Shown here: one piece after another, positions 52,279 to 60,598 of the stretch
How positions within the stretch are numbered: the first letter of the stretch is position 1
How the letters are laid out: each line of letters starts with the position of its first letter
Source of the DNA: Betaproteobacteria bacterium
Lineage (GTDB): Bacteria; Pseudomonadota; Gammaproteobacteria; Burkholderiales; Rhodocyclaceae
Assembly: GCA_016720065.1 (NCBI GenBank)
Contig: JADJXY010000001.1
Coordinates: forward strand, 62,001 to 126,000
DNA: 64,000 bases
Direction of reading: 5' to 3'
Position numbers and translations under genes: made by a program
Notes under the pieces: generated by a model
Told to the model about the DNA's origin: nothing
The model's database searches: none
The model's input: the letters and a program-made list of their open reading frames with translations, nothing else

Positions 52279-52554
52279 ATGGGACGTTCTCTCAAAAAGG
52301 GCCCGTTTGTTGATGCGTACCTGGTCGACAAGGTCGAAGCCGCTCGCGCCACCAACGACAAGCGCCCGATCAAGACCTGGTCGCGTCGCTCTACGATCCT
52401 CCCCGAGTTCATCGGCCTGACGATCGCGGTTCACAACGGCAAGCAGCATATTCCGGTGTTCGTCACCGAGAACATGGTGGGCCACAAGCTCGGCGAGTTC
52501 TCGCTGACCCGGACGTTCAAGGGTCACACCGCCGGCAAGAAAGCCAAGAAGTAA
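52279..52554 (+). CDS. rpsS: 30S ribosomal protein S19
   Basis: Protein of 91 residues on the 30S head near S13, contacting the A-site tRNA. MGRSLKKGPFVDAYL and HKLGEFSLTRTFKGH are standard family markers. It is followed after nine bases by rplV. Confidence 0.99.
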   Translation: MGRSLKKGPFVDAYLVDKVEAARATNDKRPIKTWSRRSTILPEFIGLTIAVHNGKQHIPVFVTENMVGHKLGEFSLTRTFKGHTAGKKAKK

Positions 52555-52563
52555 GGAGCTGAC

Positions 52564-52893
52564 ATGGAAACTCGTGCAAGTCTGCGAGGCGTACGCCTCT
52601 CTGCGCAGAAGGGTCGCCTGGTGGCGGATCTGGTACGCGGCAAGCCGGTCGGTCAGGCCCTCAACATCCTGGCCTTCTGCCCCCAGAAGGGTGCTGGCAT
52701 CGTCAAGAAAGTGCTGGAGTCGGCCATCGCCAACGCCGAGCACAACGATGGCGCCGATATCGACGAACTGACGGTAAAGACCATCTACGTCGAAAAAGGC
52801 ATGGTGCTGAGGCGCTTCACCGCACGCGCCAAGGGTCGTGGCAATCGGATCATCAAGCCGACCTGCCACATTTATCTGACCGTTGGTAACTGA
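52564..52893 (+). CDS. rplV: 50S ribosomal protein L22
   Basis: Protein of 109 residues whose long beta hairpin lines the exit tunnel and is a macrolide-resistance site. The hairpin region KGMVLRRFTARAKGRGNRI is wild-type in appearance. AAGGAG lies six bases before the ATG. Confidence 0.99.
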   Translation: METRASLRGVRLSAQKGRLVADLVRGKPVGQALNILAFCPQKGAGIVKKVLESAIANAEHNDGADIDELTVKTIYVEKGMVLRRFTARAKGRGNRIIKPTCHIYLTVGN

Positions 52894-52902
52894 GGAAGAG
52901 CC

Positions 52903-53712
52903 ATGGGACAGAAAATTCATCCGACGGGCTTCCGTCTGGCCGTCACCAAAAACTGGAGTTCCCGCTGGTACGCCAACAGCAAGGACTTCCCCGGCATGCT
53001 CAACGAGGACACCAAGGTTCGTGAGTACCTGAAGCGCAAGCTCGCTCACGCATCCGTGGGTCGCGTGCTCATCGAACGTCCGGCCAAGAATGCCCGCGTC
53101 ACCGTGTACTCCGCCCGTCCGGGTGTGGTCATCGGCAAGAAGGGCGAGGACATCGAAGCGCTGCGCAGCGATCTGCAGCGCATCATGGGTGTCCCCGTCC
53201 ATGTGTCCATCGAGGAAATCCGCAAGCCCGAGCTCGACGCTCAGCTCATCGCCGACTCCATCGCTCAGCAGCTCGAAAAGCGCATCATGTTCCGCCGCGC
53301 CATGAAGCGTGCCATGCAGAACGCCATGCGTCTCGGCGCTCAGGGCATCAAGGTCATGAGCGCGGGCCGGCTGAACGGTGCTGAAATCGCGCGCAGCGAG
53401 TGGTATCGCGAAGGCCGCGTGCCTCTGCATACCCTGCGTGCCGATATCGACTACGCCGTTTCGGAAGCGCTGACCACCTACGGCATCATCGGTATCAAGG
53501 TCTGGGTCTACAAGGGCGAGATGCTGGGCCGCAATGAGCAGCCGGAAGTGAGCGAACCCTCCGCGTCCCCCGAGGACAAGAAGCCGCGCCGTGCGCCGGC
53601 TCGGCCGGGTCCCGAAGGCGACAAGCCCCGCACCCGTACGGTCAAGAAGGCCGAAGGCGGCGAGGGCGACGCCAAGGCACCGGCCAAGCGTGTCAGAAAG
53701 GCAGGTGCCTAA
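52903..53712 (+). CDS. rpsC: 30S ribosomal protein S3
   Basis: Protein of 269 residues at the mRNA entry channel, with helicase-like activity on mRNA. The KH domain holds GKKGEDIEALR. It is about 35 residues longer than E. coli S3 because of a lysine-, proline- and alanine-rich tail (from about 213, e.g. KKPRRAPARPGPEGDKPR). Such basic disordered tails are common in betaproteobacterial S3. The stop abuts the rplP ATG. Confidence 0.98.
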   Translation: MGQKIHPTGFRLAVTKNWSSRWYANSKDFPGMLNEDTKVREYLKRKLAHASVGRVLIERPAKNARVTVYSARPGVVIGKKGEDIEALRSDLQRIMGVPVHVSIEEIRKPELDAQLIADSIAQQLEKRIMFRRAMKRAMQNAMRLGAQGIKVMSAGRLNGAEIARSEWYREGRVPLHTLRADIDYAVSEALTTYGIIGIKVWVYKGEMLGRNEQPEVSEPSASPEDKKPRRAPARPGPEGDKPRTRTVKKAEGGEGDAKAPAKRVRKAGA

Positions 53713-54126
53713 ATGCTGCAACCGAATCGTCGCAAGTACCGCAAGGAGCACAAGGGCCGCAACGAGGGTCTGGCGACCCGCGGCACCAAGGTGTCCTTCG
53801 GTGAGTGGGGTCTCAAGGCCACCGGCCGTGGTCGTCTGACGGCCCGTCAGATTGAAGCGGCTCGTCGTGCCATGACCCGTCATATCAAGCGGGGCGGTCG
53901 TATCTGGATCCGTATCTTCCCGGACAAGCCCATTTCCAAGAAGCCCGCCGAAGTCCGTATGGGTAACGGCAAGGGCAACCCGGAGTATTGGGTCGCTGAA
54001 ATTCAACCCGGCAAGGTGCTGTACGAAATGGATGGTGTCGACGAGGCCCTGGCTCGCGAGGCCTTTGCCCTGGCTGCCGCCAAGCTGCCCATTTCCACCG
54101 CCTTCGTCACCCGCCATCTGGGGTAA
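53713..54126 (+). CDS. rplP: 50S ribosomal protein L16
   Basis: Protein of 137 residues near the A site of the 50S subunit. MLQPNRRKYRKEHKGRNEG and the GNGKGNPEYWVAEIQPG stretch identify it. It starts directly at the rpsC stop with no spacer, so it depends on terminating ribosomes. The arginine position hydroxylated by YcfD in E. coli appears conserved (KGRNEG neighbourhood not tested further). Confidence 0.98.
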   Translation: MLQPNRRKYRKEHKGRNEGLATRGTKVSFGEWGLKATGRGRLTARQIEAARRAMTRHIKRGGRIWIRIFPDKPISKKPAEVRMGNGKGNPEYWVAEIQPGKVLYEMDGVDEALAREAFALAAAKLPISTAFVTRHLG

Positions 54127-54128
54127 TC

Positions 54129-54323
54129 ATGAAAGCTAGCGAACTGAGAACCAAGAGCGTGGACGAGCTCAACAAGGAGCTGCTGGATCTTCTGAAGGCC
54201 CAATTTGGCCTGCGCATGCAGGTGGCCACCCAGCAGTTGTCCAATACCAGCCAACTGGGCAAGGTCCGGCGCGATATCGCCCGGGTCCGTACCCTGATCC
54301 GTGAAAAGGCAGTCCAGCAATGA
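54129..54323 (+). CDS. rpmC: 50S ribosomal protein L29
   Basis: Small two-helix protein of 64 residues beside L23 at the tunnel exit. MKASELRTKSVDELNKELL and the C-terminal VRRDIARVRTLIREK helix are typical. Its stop overlaps the rpsQ start by four bases (ATGA). Confidence 0.98.
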   Translation: MKASELRTKSVDELNKELLDLLKAQFGLRMQVATQQLSNTSQLGKVRRDIARVRTLIREKAVQQ

Positions 54324-54586
54324 GCGAAACCATCAGCATCAAGCGTACGCTGATCGGCCGTGTGGTCAGCGACAAGATGGACAAGACCGTCACCGTTCTG
54401 ATCGAGCGCAAGGTCAAGCACCCCATGTACGGCAAGGTCATGGTCCGGTCCAAGAAGTATCACGCGCACAACGACGGCAACAGCGCCAAGGCCGGCGATC
54501 TGGTTCAGATCGAGGAAACCCGTCCGGTTTCCAAGACCAAGGCCTGGCGCGTCACCAGCGTCCTGGAGAAGGCGGTCATCGTCTGA
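54320..54586 (+). CDS. rpsQ: 30S ribosomal protein S17
   Basis: OB-fold protein of 88 residues that binds the 5' domain of 16S rRNA. TLIGRVVSDKMDKTVTVLIE and the KYHAHND segment mark the family. It is the last gene of the S10-type unit; a hairpin with T run and a new promoter follow. Confidence 0.98.
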   Translation: MSETISIKRTLIGRVVSDKMDKTVTVLIERKVKHPMYGKVMVRSKKYHAHNDGNSAKAGDLVQIEETRPVSKTKAWRVTSVLEKAVIV

Positions 54587-54596
54587 TCTACAGCGC

Positions 54597-54639
54597 TTGC
54601 GCACAATGAAAGAGGCCGGTATAATCCGGCTTCTTTTTT
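54597..54639 (+). promoter_or_regulatory. Combined terminator hairpin and spc promoter before rplN
   Basis: GAGGCCGG (54612-54619) pairs with CCGGCTTC (54626-54633), extended by AAA/TTT, and is followed by six T residues: a terminator form. Its six-base loop is exactly TATAAT (54620-54625), and TTGCGC (54597-54602) lies 17 bases upstream: a sigma70 promoter form. E. coli has its spc promoter at the same place. Confidence 0.7.
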
Positions 54640-54731
54640 CCTCGCGTCGCGACCGTGACCGGGGAAAACCTTCAACCCGTACGGGTTCCAAGACTGACCG
54701 CAGTTTGCGGGACAAGTTGGAGTTAATTTAA

Positions 54732-55100
54732 ATGATTCAGATGCAGACGATTCTGGACGTCGCCGACAACACGGGCGCGCGTTCGGTGATGTGTATCAAG
54801 GTGCTCGGCGGCTCCAAGCGCCGCTACGCCGGCATCGGCGACATCATCAAGGTGAGCATCAAGGACGCAGCACCGCGCGGTCGCGTGAAGAAGGGCGACG
54901 TCTACAGCGCCGTGGTCGTTCGTACCGCCAAAGGGGTTCGTCGCCCCGACGGTTCCTTGGTTCGCTTCGATGGCAACGCCGCCGTTCTCCTCAACAACAA
55001 GCTGGAGCCCATCGGCACCCGCATCTTCGGGCCTGTGACGCGTGAACTGCGTACCGAGCGTTTCATGAAGATCGTGTCCCTGGCCCCGGAAGTGCTGTAA
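54732..55100 (+). CDS. rplN: 50S ribosomal protein L14
   Basis: Protein of 122 residues in the 50S-30S bridge region and binding site of the silencing factor RsfS. MIQMQTILDVADNTGARSVM and the ELRTERFMKIVSLAPEVL end are standard. It heads the spc-type unit, with a leader of about 100 bases after the promoter at 54597-54625. Confidence 0.99.
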   Translation: MIQMQTILDVADNTGARSVMCIKVLGGSKRRYAGIGDIIKVSIKDAAPRGRVKKGDVYSAVVVRTAKGVRRPDGSLVRFDGNAAVLLNNKLEPIGTRIFGPVTRELRTERFMKIVSLAPEVL

Positions 55101-55110
55101 GGAGCGGATG

Positions 55111-55428
55111 ATGGAAAAGATCAGAAAGGGAGACGACGTCGTCGTCACCACCGGCAAGGACAAGGGCAAGCGCGGCACCGTGCTGACTCGGGTCGATGCC
55201 GAGCATGTCGTGGTCGAAGGCGTCAATCGCGCCAAGAAGCACGTCAAGCCGAACCCCATGAAGGGTGTTGCCGGCGGCATCGTCGACAAGGACATGCCGA
55301 TCCATATCTCCAACGTCGCCCTCTACAACCCGGCGAGCAAGAAGGCCGATCGCGTCGGCTTCAAGCTGCTGGAGGACGGCCGCAAGATTCGCGTGTTCAA
55401 GTCGAACGGCGAACCGGTGAACGCTTAA
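55111..55428 (+). CDS. rplX: 50S ribosomal protein L24
   Basis: KOW-domain protein of 105 residues that starts 50S assembly. MEKIRKGDDVVVTTGKDKGK is the family opening. Two adjacent ATG codons exist at 55108 and 55111; the second is used because GGAG is then six bases away rather than three. Confidence 0.97.
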   Translation: MEKIRKGDDVVVTTGKDKGKRGTVLTRVDAEHVVVEGVNRAKKHVKPNPMKGVAGGIVDKDMPIHISNVALYNPASKKADRVGFKLLEDGRKIRVFKSNGEPVNA

Positions 55429-55437
55429 GGAGCAGTC

Positions 55438-55977
55438 ATGGCGCGTTTGCAACAGTTTTACAAGGACTCCGTCGTCGGCGAGTTGACCAAGAAGTTTGGC
55501 TACAAGTCCGTCATGCAGGTCCCCCGCATTACAAAGATCACGCTCAACATGGGCGTCGGAGAAGCCGTGGCCGACAAGAAGGTGCTTGAGAATGCCGTCG
55601 GCGACATGCAGAAGATCGCCGGCCAGAAGCCCGTGACCACCAAGGCCCGCAAGTCCATCGCCGGCTTCAAGATTCGTGACGGCTACCCCATCGGCTGCAT
55701 GCTCACCCTGCGCGGTCCGCGCATGTTCGAGTTCCTCGATCGCTTGGTCACCGTGGCCCTCCCCCGTGTCCGCGACTTCCGCGGCATCTCCGGCAAGGGT
55801 TTCGACGGCCAGGGGAATTACAACATGGGCGTCAAGGAACAGATCATCTTCCCGGAAATCGAGTACGACAAGATCGATGCCCTCCGGGGGATGAACATCA
55901 GCATCACCACTACCGCGAAGACCGACGCAGAAGCCAAGGCCCTGCTCGCCGCCTTCAAGTTCCCGTTCAAGAATTGA
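55438..55977 (+). CDS. rplE: 50S ribosomal protein L5
   Basis: Protein of 179 residues that carries 5S rRNA into the large subunit and touches P-site tRNA. KITLNMGVGEAVADKK and the DFRGISGKGFDGQGNYNMGVKEQ stretch (partly quoted) are characteristic. AAGGAG precedes the ATG after a nine-base gap. Confidence 0.98.
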   Translation: MARLQQFYKDSVVGELTKKFGYKSVMQVPRITKITLNMGVGEAVADKKVLENAVGDMQKIAGQKPVTTKARKSIAGFKIRDGYPIGCMLTLRGPRMFEFLDRLVTVALPRVRDFRGISGKGFDGQGNYNMGVKEQIIFPEIEYDKIDALRGMNISITTTAKTDAEAKALLAAFKFPFKN

Positions 55978-55984
55978 GGCAATC

Positions 55985-56290
55985 ATGGCAAAACTTGCTC
56001 TGATCAACCGTGAAGAGAAGCGCCGCAAGATGGTGGCTCAGTACGCCAAGAAGCGTGCCGCCCTTGAAGCGATCATCAACAACGCGAGCCTCTCGGAAGC
56101 CGAGCGCTATGAAGCACGTCTGAAGTTGCAGGCCATGCCCCGCAATTCCAGCCCCTCGCGTCTGCGCAATCGCTGCCAGCTGACCGGACGCCCGCGGGGT
56201 GTGTTCCGCAAATTCGGCCTGTGCCGCAACAAGATCCGCGAACTTGCCTTCAGTGGCGAGATTCCCGGTGTCGTCAAGGCCAGCTGGTAA
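55985..56290 (+). CDS. rpsN: 30S ribosomal protein S14
   Basis: Protein of 101 residues of the long, zinc-free type: it lacks the CxxC pairs of the short form. RCQLTGRPRGVFRKFGLCRN is the conserved core. It lies seven bases after rplE. Confidence 0.98.
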   Translation: MAKLALINREEKRRKMVAQYAKKRAALEAIINNASLSEAERYEARLKLQAMPRNSSPSRLRNRCQLTGRPRGVFRKFGLCRNKIRELAFSGEIPGVVKASW

Positions 56291-56302
56291 GGAGATACAG
56301 AA

Positions 56303-56698
56303 ATGGCTATGAGCGATCCCATCGCGGACATGCTGACCCGCATCCGTAACGCCCAGCTCGCCGAAAAGGCGTCTGTGTCCATGCCTTCGTCCAAGCTCAA
56401 GGTGGCCATCGCCGCCGTGCTGAAGGACGAGGGTTACGTCGACGATTTTGCTGTCCGTCAGGCCGAAGGCAAGGCTACCCTCGACATCGCGCTCAAGTAT
56501 TACGCCGGCCGTCCGGTGATCGAGCGCATCGAGCGTGTCTCCAAGCCCGGCCTGCGCATCTACAAGGGCTGCGACGACATTCCCCGCGTCATGAACGGTC
56601 TCGGTGTGGCCATCGTGTCCACGCCCAAGGGTGTCATGACCGACCGCAAGGCCCGCGCCAGCAAGGTTGGCGGCGAAGTCCTCTGCATCGTCGCCTAA
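56303..56698 (+). CDS. rpsH: 30S ribosomal protein S8
   Basis: Protein of 131 residues that binds helix 21 of 16S rRNA; in E. coli it represses the spc operon at the rplE start. MSDPIADMLTRIRNAQ and the C-terminal STPKGVMTDRKAR are diagnostic. ATG at 56303 follows AAGGAGATACAGAA. Confidence 0.98.
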   Translation: MAMSDPIADMLTRIRNAQLAEKASVSMPSSKLKVAIAAVLKDEGYVDDFAVRQAEGKATLDIALKYYAGRPVIERIERVSKPGLRIYKGCDDIPRVMNGLGVAIVSTPKGVMTDRKARASKVGGEVLCIVA

Positions 56699-56708
56699 GG
56701 GAGGAACC

Positions 56709-57242
56709 ATGTCTCGTATCGGCAAGAATCCCATCACCCTGCCCGCTGGCGTCGAAGTCAAGGTGGCCGATGGCGCCATCACCGTCAAGGGTCCCCTGGG
56801 CACCCTGACCGCCGCAGCCCACCCCTCCGTCACGGTCAGCCTCGAAGGTCAGAGCCTCTCCGTGAGCAAGGTCGAAGGCGCGGCCAATGCGTCGGCCATG
56901 TGGGGAACCATGCGTGCCAATCTCAACAACATGGTGACCGGCGTCTCCAAGGGCTTCGAGAAGAAGCTGCAACTGGTTGGCGTGGGTTACCGGGCCCAGG
57001 CCCAGGGGGATACCCTGAACCTGTCCCTCGGTTTTTCGCATCCGGTGGCCCACAAGATGCCAGCCGGCGTGAAGGTCGAATGTCCCACCCAGACCGAAAT
57101 CCTCATCAAGGGATTCGACAAGCAGCGAGTGGGGCAGGTCGCCGCCGAAGTCCGTGCGTATCGCAAGCCCGAGCCCTACAAGGGCAAGGGCGTCCGTTAC
57201 GCGGACGAAGTGGTGGTTATCAAGGAAACCAAGAAGAAGTAA
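56709..57242 (+). CDS. rplF: 50S ribosomal protein L6
   Basis: Protein of 177 residues with two similar domains, near the factor-binding site. MSRIGKNPITLPAGVEV and EPYKGKGVRYADEVV are the start and end markers. The ATG at 56709 follows GGGAGG and begins the conserved protein; the upstream in-frame extension overlaps rpsH and is not used. Confidence 0.98.
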   Translation: MSRIGKNPITLPAGVEVKVADGAITVKGPLGTLTAAAHPSVTVSLEGQSLSVSKVEGAANASAMWGTMRANLNNMVTGVSKGFEKKLQLVGVGYRAQAQGDTLNLSLGFSHPVAHKMPAGVKVECPTQTEILIKGFDKQRVGQVAAEVRAYRKPEPYKGKGVRYADEVVVIKETKKK

Positions 57243-57251
57243 GGGTGGCTC

Positions 57252-57608
57252 ATGTTTAACAAGAACCAAGCGCGTCTGCGCCGTGCCCGCAAAACCCGGG
57301 CCAAAATCGCCGAGCTCAAGGCTGTGCGCTTGTGCGTTAATCGCACCAACCTGCACATCTACGCCCAGATCATTTCCCCCTGCGGCGGCAAGGTGCTCGC
57401 TTCGGCCTCCACGCTGGACAAGGGTGTGCGGGGTGATGTCCCCAACGGGGGCAACAAGGCCGCGGCGGCGGTCGTCGGCAAGCTCATTGCCGAGCGCGCC
57501 AAGGCAGCAGGTATCGAGCAGGTGGCCTTCGATCGTTCCGGCCTCCAGTACCACGGTCGCGTCAAGGCCCTCGCCGAAGCGGCCCGCGAAGCCGGACTGA
57601 AGTTCTGA
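57252..57608 (+). CDS. rplR: 50S ribosomal protein L18
   Basis: Protein of 118 residues that binds 5S rRNA with L5. ARLRRARKTRAKIAELKAVR is the basic N-terminus, and RSGLQYHGRVKALAEAAREAG the C-terminal signature (partly shown). It lies nine bases after rplF. Confidence 0.98.
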   Translation: MFNKNQARLRRARKTRAKIAELKAVRLCVNRTNLHIYAQIISPCGGKVLASASTLDKGVRGDVPNGGNKAAAAVVGKLIAERAKAAGIEQVAFDRSGLQYHGRVKALAEAAREAGLKF

Positions 57609-57634
57609 GCGGCGGCGAAAGGAAAGGTTAAGAA

Positions 57635-58162
57635 ATGGCTAAACCTGAAAGAAACAAGAAGCCCCAGCAGGCTGAAGAGCGCGACGACGGTCTGCGCGAA
57701 AAGATGGTCGCGGTCAACCGCGTCACCAAGGTGGTCAAGGGCGGCCGTATCCTCGGTTTCGCGGCACTGACCGTGGTTGGCGATGGCGATGGCGGCATTG
57801 GCATGGGCAAGGGCAAGTCCCGCGAAGTGCCCGTGGCGGTGCAAAAGGCCATGGACGAAGCGCGTCGCAAGATGGGCAAGGTCAATCTGAAGAGCGGTAC
57901 GGTCCATCACACCGTGATGGGCCGCCACGGGGCCACCACCGTGATGATCCAGCCTGCGCCCGACGGCACCGGCATCATCGCCGGGGGGGCCATGCGCGCC
58001 GTCTTCGAAGTGGTCGGCGTCACCAACGTGGTGGCCAAGGCCCACGGTTCGACCAATCCCTACAACATCGTGCGCGCCACCATCGACGGACTGTCGAAGG
58101 TCAGCACGCCGGCCGAGATTGCCGCCAAGCGGGGCAAGTCGGTCGAACAGATCCTGGGGTAA
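57635..58162 (+). CDS. rpsE: 30S ribosomal protein S5
   Basis: Protein of 175 residues with a double-stranded-RNA-binding-like N-terminal domain; it guards translational accuracy with S4. The loop VKGGRIL, altered in spectinomycin-resistant mutants, is wild-type in appearance, followed by GDGDGGIGMGKGKSREVP. A 26-base gap with GGAAAGG precedes it. Confidence 0.98.
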   Translation: MAKPERNKKPQQAEERDDGLREKMVAVNRVTKVVKGGRILGFAALTVVGDGDGGIGMGKGKSREVPVAVQKAMDEARRKMGKVNLKSGTVHHTVMGRHGATTVMIQPAPDGTGIIAGGAMRAVFEVVGVTNVVAKAHGSTNPYNIVRATIDGLSKVSTPAEIAAKRGKSVEQILG

Positions 58163-58165
58163 GCC

Positions 58166-58348
58166 ATGGCTGACAAGAAGATCAAAGTGACGCTCGTCAA
58201 GAGCATCATCGGCACCAAGCAGGACCACCGCGCCACCGTGCGCGGACTGGGGCTGCGCAAGCTGAACAGTTCCGCTGAACTGCTGGATACGCCTGCCGTG
58301 CGCGGCATGATCCACAAGGTTCAGTACCTGGTGAAGGTCGAGGGTTAA
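58166..58348 (+). CDS. rpmD: 50S ribosomal protein L30
   Basis: Small protein of 60 residues. KIKVTLVKSIIGTKQDHRAT and VRGLGLRKLNSSAELLDTPA are typical. It is missing in some bacterial groups but present here between rpsE and rplO with three-base spacers. Confidence 0.97.
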   Translation: MADKKIKVTLVKSIIGTKQDHRATVRGLGLRKLNSSAELLDTPAVRGMIHKVQYLVKVEG

Positions 58349-58351
58349 GCC

Positions 58352-58786
58352 ATGCGTCTCAATACCATCAAACCCGGCGAAGGCTCCAAGCACGCCGCCA
58401 AGCGCGTCGGTCGCGGCATCGGTTCCGGCCTGGGCAAGACCGCCGGCCGGGGTCACAAGGGTCAGAAGTCCCGTTCCGGCGGTTTCCACAAAGTGGGCTT
58501 CGAGGGCGGTCAGATGCCCCTGCAGCGCCGCCTGCCCAAGCGGGGCTTCAACTCGCTCACCCGTGCGCGCAACTACGAAGTCCGCCTCTCCGAACTGGAG
58601 AAGCTGCCGGTTGAGGAAGTCGATCTGCTGGCGCTGCAAGTGGCAGGGGTCGTTCCTTCCGACGCGCTGTCGGCCAAGGTCATCCTGTCCGGCAAGCTGA
58701 GCCGCAAGGTCCAGTTGAAGGGCGTTGGCGCCACCAAGGGCGCCAAGGCTGCCATCGAGGCGGCTGGCGGCTCCGTGGCCGCCTGA
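58352..58786 (+). CDS. rplO: 50S ribosomal protein L15
   Basis: Protein of 144 residues. The glycine- and lysine-rich N-terminal extension (GRGIGSGLGKTAGRGHKGQK) threads into 23S rRNA, and the C-terminal domain follows from about 70. It directly precedes secY, so translocon synthesis is tied to ribosome synthesis. Confidence 0.98.
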   Translation: MRLNTIKPGEGSKHAAKRVGRGIGSGLGKTAGRGHKGQKSRSGGFHKVGFEGGQMPLQRRLPKRGFNSLTRARNYEVRLSELEKLPVEEVDLLALQVAGVVPSDALSAKVILSGKLSRKVQLKGVGATKGAKAAIEAAGGSVAA

Positions 58787-58809
58787 GGACAGGAACAAGG
58801 ACAAACGTC

Positions 58810-60132
58810 TTGGCGGCCAATCCCAACACCATCGGCAAGGGCGGCAAGTTCGGCGATCTGAAGCGCCGGCTGTGGTTCCTTCTGGGGGCGCTGATCGTCT
58901 ATCGCATCGGCGCTCACATTCCCGTGCCGGGGATTGACCCCAAGGTGCTTTCCGACCTGTTCAACACCCAGCAGGGCGGCATCCTGGGCATGTTCAACAT
59001 GTTCTCCGGAGGCGCGCTTTCCCGCTTCACCCTCTTCGCCTTGGGCATCATGCCCTACATTTCGGCGTCGATCATCATGCAGTTGATGAGCGTCGCCAGT
59101 CCGCAGCTCGAAGCCCTCAAGAAAGAGGGTGAGGCCGGAAGGCGCAAGATCACCCAATACACCCGTTACGGGACTTTGGGCCTGGCCCTCTTTCAGGGCT
59201 TGGGCATTGCGGTAGCCCTTGAAGCGCAACCGGGGCTGGTGCTCGACCCGGGCTTCATGTTCCGCTTGACCACCGTCACCACGCTGGTGACGGGCACCAT
59301 GTTCCTCATGTGGCTGGGCGAGCAGATCACAGAGCGTGGTTTGGGCAACGGTATCTCGATCATCATTTTTGCGGGCATCGCGGCGGGTTTGCCAAATGCC
59401 ATCGGTGGGCTGCTGGAACTGGTCCGTACCGGGGCGATGCATCCGCTCACGGCTCTGGTGATCTGCATTCTGGTCGTCCTCGTCACCGCCTTCGTGGTCT
59501 TTGTCGAACGCGGTCAGCGCAAGATTCTCGTCAACTACGCCAAGCGTCAGGTGGGCAACAAGATCTACGGTGGGCAGAGCTCACACCTGCCCCTCAAGCT
59601 CAACATGTCCGGGGTCATCCCGCCCATTTTCGCTTCGTCCATCATCCTCTTCCCCGCCACACTTGCCGGTTGGTTCGGTTCCGGCGAGACCATGCGCTGG
59701 CTGAAGGATCTGGCGGGCGCGCTTTCTCCAGGGCAGCCGATCTACGTCATGCTCTACGCTGCCGCCATCGTCTTTTTCTGCTTCTTCTACACGGCCCTGG
59801 TTTTCAATTCCAAGGAAACTGCCGACAACCTGAAGAAGAGTGGCGCCTTCGTTCCCGGCATTCGTCCCGGTGAGCAGACCGCGCGCTACATCGACAAGAT
59901 TCTCATGCGTCTCACCCTGGTCGGCGCGGCCTACATCACCATTGTTTGCCTGCTGCCGGAATTCCTCATTCTCAAGTGGAATGTCCCGTTCTATTTCGGC
60001 GGCACTTCGCTGCTCATCATTGTGGTTGTCACCATGGATTTCATGTCCCAGGTCCAGGCCTACGTGATGTCCCACCAATACGAAAGCCTGCTGAAGAAAG
60101 CCAATTTCAAGGGCGCGCCGCTCATCAAGTAA
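58810..60132 (+). CDS. secY: Protein translocase subunit SecY
   Basis: Channel protein of 440 residues with ten membrane helices. MFNMFSGGALSRFTLFALGIMPYISASI is the plug region (partly shown), and NKIYGGQSSHLPLKLN the cytoplasmic loop that meets SecA and ribosomes. The start is a TTG at 58810 preceded by AAGGA, a rare initiation codon that may lower expression relative to the ribosomal genes. SecE is encoded at 32848. Confidence 0.98.
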   Translation: MAANPNTIGKGGKFGDLKRRLWFLLGALIVYRIGAHIPVPGIDPKVLSDLFNTQQGGILGMFNMFSGGALSRFTLFALGIMPYISASIIMQLMSVASPQLEALKKEGEAGRRKITQYTRYGTLGLALFQGLGIAVALEAQPGLVLDPGFMFRLTTVTTLVTGTMFLMWLGEQITERGLGNGISIIIFAGIAAGLPNAIGGLLELVRTGAMHPLTALVICILVVLVTAFVVFVERGQRKILVNYAKRQVGNKIYGGQSSHLPLKLNMSGVIPPIFASSIILFPATLAGWFGSGETMRWLKDLAGALSPGQPIYVMLYAAAIVFFCFFYTALVFNSKETADNLKKSGAFVPGIRPGEQTARYIDKILMRLTLVGAAYITIVCLLPEFLILKWNVPFYFGGTSLLIIVVVTMDFMSQVQAYVMSHQYESLLKKANFKGAPLIK

Positions 60133-60138
60133 TCAGGT

Positions 60139-60357
60139 ATGGCCAAGGAAGACCTCATCGAGATGCAAGGGGAGGTGGTTGAGAACCTCCCCAACGCGAC
60201 CTTCAAGGTGAAGCTGGAAAACGGCCACATCGTCCATGCCTTCATTTCAGGGAAGATGCGCATGCACTACATCCGCATCCTGCCGGGCGACAAGGTGACC
60301 GTGCAGCTGACCCCCTACGACTTATCCAAGGCCCGGATCACCTTCCGGGCCAAGTAA
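60139..60357 (+). CDS. infA: Translation initiation factor IF-1
   Basis: OB-fold protein of 72 residues that fills the A site during initiation. MAKEDLIEMQGEVVENLPNA and GKMRMHYIRILPGDKV are the family markers. It lies six bases after secY; infA at this position between secY and rpmJ is typical of betaproteobacteria and Gram-positives but not of E. coli. Confidence 0.98.
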   Translation: MAKEDLIEMQGEVVENLPNATFKVKLENGHIVHAFISGKMRMHYIRILPGDKVTVQLTPYDLSKARITFRAK

Positions 60358-60431
60358 AGAATCTCTACGCAACAAACCGCGGGGCAAGGAATCACGGCTG
60401 CTTCCAAGCTTTCGCAGACGAGGAGTTAACC

Positions 60432-60545
60432 ATGAAAGTTCAACCTTCAGTGAAGCGCATTTGCCGCAACTGCAAAGTCATCCGTCGCAAGGGCGTCGTG
60501 CGCATCATTTGCAAGGACCCGCGTCATAAGCAGCGCCAGGGCTGA
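60432..60545 (+). CDS. rpmJ: 50S ribosomal protein L36
   Basis: Smallest ribosomal protein, 37 residues. The zinc ligands C11, C14, C27 and H32 are all present, so this is the zinc-bound (C+) form. AGGAG lies seven bases before the ATG. Confidence 0.97.
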   Translation: MKVQPSVKRICRNCKVIRRKGVVRIICKDPRHKQRQG

Positions 60546-60598
60546 TTGCCCGGGACGTGTCCTGAGTTTGTCAATTTTAGAAATATTGGAGTGATTCG

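Noticed and set aside
52177..54117. Minus-strand open frame of 646 codons across rpsS to rplP
   Set aside because: Covers six tightly packed ribosomal genes on the other strand; codon composition mirrors them.
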